DNA from: UKL13-2 sp031394335
GTDB taxonomy: Bacteria > Pseudomonadota > Gammaproteobacteria > Burkholderiales > Usitatibacteraceae
Length of the DNA: 18,250 nucleotides
Assembly (NCBI GenBank): GCA_031394335.1
Contig: JANMXS010000057.1
Location: 1-18,250, forward strand
Direction of reading: 5' to 3'
Position numbers and translations under genes: made by a program
Part shown: positions 15,188 to 18,250 of the stretch, one piece after another
Layout: the number at the start of each line of letters is the position of its first letter
Position numbering within the stretch: position 1 is the stretch's first letter
Notes under the pieces: generated by a model
Database searches by the model: none
Seen by the model: only the letters and a program-made list of their open reading frames with translations
What the model was told of the DNA's origin: nothing

Positions 15188-15915
15188 GCGCCCGTGCGCT
15201 TGCGTGTGGCGGGCTTCTTGGCAACCGGTTTGCCGGCGGCAGGTTTTTTCGCAGCAGGTTTTTTCGCCGCTGGCTTTTTGACCACGGGCTTTTTCGCTGC
15301 GGGTTTCTTGGCGGCAGGCTTTTTGGCCACCGGCTTCTTGACGACGGGGGCTGCGGCAGCGCTTGCAGCCTTGCCGGTTGCGGCCGGTTTTTTTGCGGTC
15401 GGCTTCTTGATGGCCGGTTTCTTGATGACGCCAGTGCCCGCCGCCGCATCGGCCCTGGCCTTGGTCGCAGCCGCTGATGCCGTGCCTCTGGTTGAGGTTT
15501 TTGCCGTCACCTTGCGCGTCTTGGCCGGGGTTTCAGCTACGGCGGCGGCCTTGGGCATGGGCTTCGCCGTTTTCGGTCGCGGAAATTCCAGCTTGCCCTC
15601 GCGCCACAACTCTTCAAGCTTGTAGTACTCGCGTACCGCGGGTTGCATGATGTGAACCACGATGTCGCCGCAGTCGACCAGTACCCATTCGCCGGAGCCT
15701 TCGCCTTCGGTGCCGATCACGAAAAACCCGGCTTCCTTGACCTTGGTGACAACGTTATTGGCCAGCGCCTTGGTTTGACGCGTGGAATCCGCGCTGGCGA
15801 TGGCGATGTAGTCGAATACCGAAGTGATCTTCGATACATTGACCAGTTGAATATCGCGCGCCTTGATGTCTTCGAGCGCATCGATTACGACTGCAGCTAA
15901 GGTTTTTTTGACCAT
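15184..15915 (-). CDS. rsfS: ribosomal silencing factor RsfS with a histone H1-like tail
   Basis: RsfS (Iojap/DUF143) binds ribosomal protein uL14 and blocks subunit joining when nutrients are short. Residues 1-112 are the whole family domain, with DYIAIASADSTRQTKALA (35-52), GEWVLVDCGDIVVHIM (75-90) and REYYKLEELW (95-104). Ordinary RsfS ends about here. This protein continues for roughly 130 residues rich in Lys, Ala and Pro, with nine tandem five-residue units of the xxKKP type at 191-235 and three more near 163-177. The tail is strongly basic, probably disordered, and resembles histone H1-like bacterial proteins such as AlgP. It is in frame with no stop, so it is part of the protein. ATG at 15915 lies 7 bases after nadD. 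RNA or DNA binding by the tail is inference. Confidence 0.95.
   Translation of the reverse strand: MVKKTLAAVVIDALEDIKARDIQLVNVSKITSVFDYIAIASADSTRQTKALANNVVTKVKEAGFFVIGTEGEGSGEWVLVDCGDIVVHIMQPAVREYYKLEELWREGKLEFPRPKTAKPMPKAAAVAETPAKTRKVTAKTSTRGTASAAATKARADAAAGTGVIKKPAIKKPTAKKPAATGKAASAAAAPVVKKPVAKKPAAKKPAAKKPVVKKPAAKKPAAKKPAAGKPVAKKPATRKRTGA
15211..15345 (-). repeat. tandem 15-base repeats coding for xxKKP units in RsfS
   Basis: Nine consecutive 15-base units encode VVKKP, VAKKP, AAKKP and close variants (residues 191-235). Codons vary between units, so amino-acid sequence is better conserved than DNA sequence. This argues for selection on the protein rather than very recent slippage. The unit number may vary between strains. 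Confidence 0.8.
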
Positions 15916-15922
15916 CTTGAAA

Positions 15923-16603
15923 TCATTTCCCCTCGGTTAAATACAGTTTATGTCGCTCAATATAGTCGCAAACCGCGTCGGATACCAACCCGCGCAGCGA
16001 TTCGCCGTGGGCACGGCGGCGGCGAATTTCAGTGGACGAGACATCGGTCGGGTCGATGTCGAGCGTGGCGATGCCGCCGCATGGCGTTTCTGCCAGTGTG
16101 GCGACGCTACGGGAACGTGTTTTCAACGCCTCGCCAAGTTGCCCGCTACATGCTCCGGCAATTGCCCGCTCCCCCGCGCGGCGGGCCACTGCAAAATTAC
16201 AAAGTTCAAATAATTCTTCCCAGCGATGCCAGCTATCGAGCCGACTGAACGCGTCGGCGCCGATCAGCCAGATCAGCGGCACCACATCGCCCAGCTCGCG
16301 GCGCAGCTCCAACAGGGTATGCACGGTATAAGTTGGCCCGATGCGATTCAGCTCGCGCTTGTCGATGCTGATCCGGTTCGGCACGTTAAACGCCAACTGC
16401 AGCATCGCCACGCGGTGATGCGCCGATGCCAGCGGCAGATGTTCGCGCTGGTAGGGGTTGCCGGCAGGCAATACGATCAGGCGCTCGATAGCCAGCTGAT
16501 CGAATGCGCCTTGCGCAATGGCCACATGGCCGTTGTGGACCGGATCGAAGGTGCCGCCGAACAGCGCCAGGGGTTTCAAATGCGGCTTTGGACTGGGATT
16601 CAA
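15923..16603 (-). CDS. nadD: nicotinate-nucleotide adenylyltransferase NadD
   Basis: Transfers AMP from ATP to nicotinate mononucleotide, the central step of NAD synthesis. The nucleotidyltransferase motif GGTFDPVHNGH is at 16-26, WLIGADAF at 112-119, and the second ATP motif SSTEIRRR at 189-196. The 226 residues are normal. The start is taken as TTG at 16603, 6 bases after the proA stop. Another TTG eight codons in (16579) would also keep the domain, so the N-terminus is uncertain. Residues 144-175 form an insert between the catalytic and C-terminal parts that is longer than in E. coli NadD and has low complexity. It stands before rsfS, the common bacterial order. Confidence 0.95.
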   Translation of the reverse strand: MNPSPKPHLKPLALFGGTFDPVHNGHVAIAQGAFDQLAIERLIVLPAGNPYQREHLPLASAHHRVAMLQLAFNVPNRISIDKRELNRIGPTYTVHTLLELRRELGDVVPLIWLIGADAFSRLDSWHRWEELFELCNFAVARRAGERAIAGACSGQLGEALKTRSRSVATLAETPCGGIATLDIDPTDVSSTEIRRRRAHGESLRGLVSDAVCDYIERHKLYLTEGK

Positions 16604-16609
16604 GCCGGC

Positions 16610-17911
16610 TCAGGTCCTGATTTGGCCATTGCCGAACACAATCCATTTTTGCGAGGTCAGCCCTTCCAGCCCGACCGGGCCGCGGGCATGCAGCTTGTCG
16701 GTGGAAATGCCGATCTCGGCGCCGAGCCCGTATTCAAAGCCGTCGGCAAAACGGGTTGAAGCATTGATCATCACCGAGGCGGAATCGACCTCGCGCAAAA
16801 AGCGCATCGCGCGACTGTGGTTTTCACTGATGATCGCATCGGTATGCTGCGAGCCGTATTTCGCGATATGCCCGATGGCCTCATCCACATTGGCGACGAT
16901 ACGGATGGCGATAATCGGCGCCAGATACTCCGCGTACCAGTCGTCCTCGGTTGCATCGCCAAGAGGAGAAATGCCCTGCAAGGCAAGCAGGGTGCGGGTT
17001 TCGGGGCATACGCGCATTTCAACCGCCTTGGCGGCGTAAATTTTGGCGATCGCCGGCAACACCCGTGGTGCGATCGCGCGCGCCACCAGCAGGGTTTCCA
17101 TGGTGTTGCACGGCGAATAGCGCTGGGTCTTGGCGTTGTCGGCGATGCGCACCGCCTTGTCGATATCGGCATCATCGTCGATATACACATGGCATACGCC
17201 GTCGAGATGCTTGATCACCGGCACCTTGGCTTCGTTGGCGATTTTGGAGGTCAGGCTTTTGCCACCGCGCGGGATGATGATGTCGATCACGCCGCGCATG
17301 CCGAGCATTTCAGTGACGGCCGCGCGGTCGGCGGTGGCGACGAGTTGCACGGCTGATTCCGGCAAGCCCGCCGCTTTCAGTCCCGCAACCACGCAGGCAT
17401 GGATCGCCTGATTACTGGCCAGTGCCTCCGAGCCGCCGCGCAAAATGCAGGCATTGCCCGATTTCAGGCACAGCGCCGCCGCATCGGCGGTGACGTTCGG
17501 CCGCGACTCGTAAATCATGCCGATCACGCCCAGCGGCACGCGCATCTTGCCGACCTGGATGCCGGAGGGGCGCAGTTTGAGTTCGGACATTTCGCCGACC
17601 GGGTCCGCCAGGGTCGCAACTTCGCGCACGCCATCGGCCATGGCGCGAATACTTATTTCGTTCAGCGTCAGGCGATCGATAAAGGCCTGATCATGGCCCT
17701 TGGCGCGCGCGCGCGCCGTGTCGGTTTTGTTGGCGGCGACGATCGCGGCGGTGTTGGCGATCATTGCCTCGGCGGCCGCAATCAGCGCCAGATTTTTTTG
17801 CGCGGTGCCGGCGCCGGCCAGCACCCGTGCTGCCGTTTTGGCGCGTGCACCGACCGCGCGCATCATCGTGACGATGTCAGTGGCAGCTGTGGAAGAAAGA
17901 TCGTTAGCCAT
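16610..17911 (-). CDS. proA: gamma-glutamyl phosphate reductase ProA
   Basis: NADPH-dependent reductase of proline synthesis, making glutamate semialdehyde from gamma-glutamyl phosphate. It belongs to the aldehyde dehydrogenase fold. Visible blocks are PLGVIGMIYESRPNVT (126-141), LRGGSEA (157-163), IIPRGGKSL (212-220), the catalytic cysteine C268 in RYSPCNTMETLLV, and the C-terminal blocks SASVMINASTRFADGFEYGLGAEIG and HARGPVGLEGLT. The 433 residues are somewhat longer than the usual 417. The excess is a short N-terminal stretch before MMRAVG. ATG at 17911 has GAGAA about five bases before it. It follows holA by 20 bases, and proB is not in the window. Confidence 0.97.
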   Translation of the reverse strand: MANDLSSTAATDIVTMMRAVGARAKTAARVLAGAGTAQKNLALIAAAEAMIANTAAIVAANKTDTARARAKGHDQAFIDRLTLNEISIRAMADGVREVATLADPVGEMSELKLRPSGIQVGKMRVPLGVIGMIYESRPNVTADAAALCLKSGNACILRGGSEALASNQAIHACVVAGLKAAGLPESAVQLVATADRAAVTEMLGMRGVIDIIIPRGGKSLTSKIANEAKVPVIKHLDGVCHVYIDDDADIDKAVRIADNAKTQRYSPCNTMETLLVARAIAPRVLPAIAKIYAAKAVEMRVCPETRTLLALQGISPLGDATEDDWYAEYLAPIIAIRIVANVDEAIGHIAKYGSQHTDAIISENHSRAMRFLREVDSASVMINASTRFADGFEYGLGAEIGISTDKLHARGPVGLEGLTSQKWIVFGNGQIRT

Positions 17912-17931
17912 GGTGTTCTCAATTCAGAAGT

Positions 17932-18250
17932 CTACGCGGCGCGACGCGCCATGGGTGAACGCATGCCGCCGATGCCGCAGGCCAGTTGTGCCAGCGCATT
18001 CCAAGGGTCGCTGTTGTCCAACCCCTTGATCATGCGATCAATCCTGGCCGCCTGCAAATTGAGGGCGGTGAGACTCGCCTGAGAATGCTTGCGCGATACC
18101 CGTTCCAGTTCGCGCGCCTTCGAGGGGTGCGGCGGCCTGCCACCGCGGGTAAAGCCGCGCATGCGCATCAGCATGCGCACTTCATTGCTTAGCACCCACA
18201 AAATCAGTGGCGGCGCCTCACCCTCGGCTTTCATGCCCTCAAGCATGCGG
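17932..18250 (-). CDS. holA: DNA polymerase III delta subunit HolA, C-terminal part
   Basis: The reading frame is open to the right edge of the window, so only about the last 106 residues are present. They match the C-terminal collar domain of HolA, the clamp-loader subunit that opens the sliding clamp: GEAPPLILWVLSNEVR, then a basic linker, RAR/KAREL-type helices, QAARIDRMIKGLDNSDPWNALAQLACGI, and a short tail. Domains I and II with the clamp-binding residues lie outside. The position before proA and nadD agrees with HolA in this operon. The internal ATG at 18246 is not the real start. Confidence 0.88.
   Translation of the reverse strand, partial: RMLEGMKAEGEAPPLILWVLSNEVRMLMRMRGFTRGGRPPHPSKARELERVSRKHSQASLTALNLQAARIDRMIKGLDNSDPWNALAQLACGIGGMRSPMARRAA

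Noticed and set aside
15211..15345. Regular 15-base repeats resembling a CRISPR or satellite array
   Set aside because: There are no spacers, the unit is too short, and the repeat is in frame with rsfS.
15194..15625. Hydrophobic repeat frame opposite the RsfS tail
   Set aside because: A Gly/Phe/Ala repeat protein results simply from reading the KKPAA repeat on the other strand.

Overview
The window looks like a chromosomal housekeeping segment of a betaproteobacterium. This rests on gene content and order: pilT-pilU beside yggS-proC-yggT, a holA-proA-nadD-rsfS-rlmH-maf-rng run, and a Kef-type antiporter beside kdsD-kdsC. The GC content is fairly high, and non-ATG starts are common. Genus and family cannot be fixed by reading alone. 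I see no rRNA, tRNA, CRISPR array, insertion sequence, prophage or clear horizontally acquired island. Coding density is high and no gene-free stretch exceeds 300 bases. The longest is the 288-base convergent gap at 12251-12538.

Left part (1-5447): a strong bidirectional rho-independent terminator is followed by a leftward CPA2/Kef antiporter. A 60-base divergent gap separates it from a rightward run: kdsD and kdsC (KDO synthesis for lipopolysaccharide), hemJ (protoporphyrinogen IX oxidase of haem synthesis) and an RlmL-like 23S rRNA guanine methyltransferase. The lptC-lptA-lptB genes that often follow kdsC are absent here.

Middle part (5448-12538): pilT and pilU, the type IV pilus retraction ATPases, run leftward. 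Two small hairpins sit between them. A 140-base gap separates pilT from the divergent rightward run yggS-proC-yggT, followed by a large dynamin-like GTPase. That GTPase is the least characterised gene here, and its start is ambiguous: the good Shine-Dalgarno and ATG lie one base out of frame. The convergent gap after it is rich in inverted and direct repeats that no gene explains.

Right part (12539-18250): one leftward operon reads holA (partial, cut by the window edge), proA, nadD, rsfS, rlmH, maf/yhdE and rng, with gaps of 20 bases or less up to maf and two 4-base or near-abutting junctions. It joins DNA polymerase III clamp loading, proline synthesis, NAD synthesis, ribosome silencing and modification, nucleotide-pool cleaning and RNA processing. 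RsfS carries a roughly 130-residue Lys/Pro/Ala-rich tail resembling histone H1, with nine tandem five-residue repeats.

Most of the window is conventional. The points worth following are the dynamin-like GTPase and its start, the structured gap downstream of it, the RsfS tail, the pilT/pilU intercistronic hairpins and the missing lpt genes.
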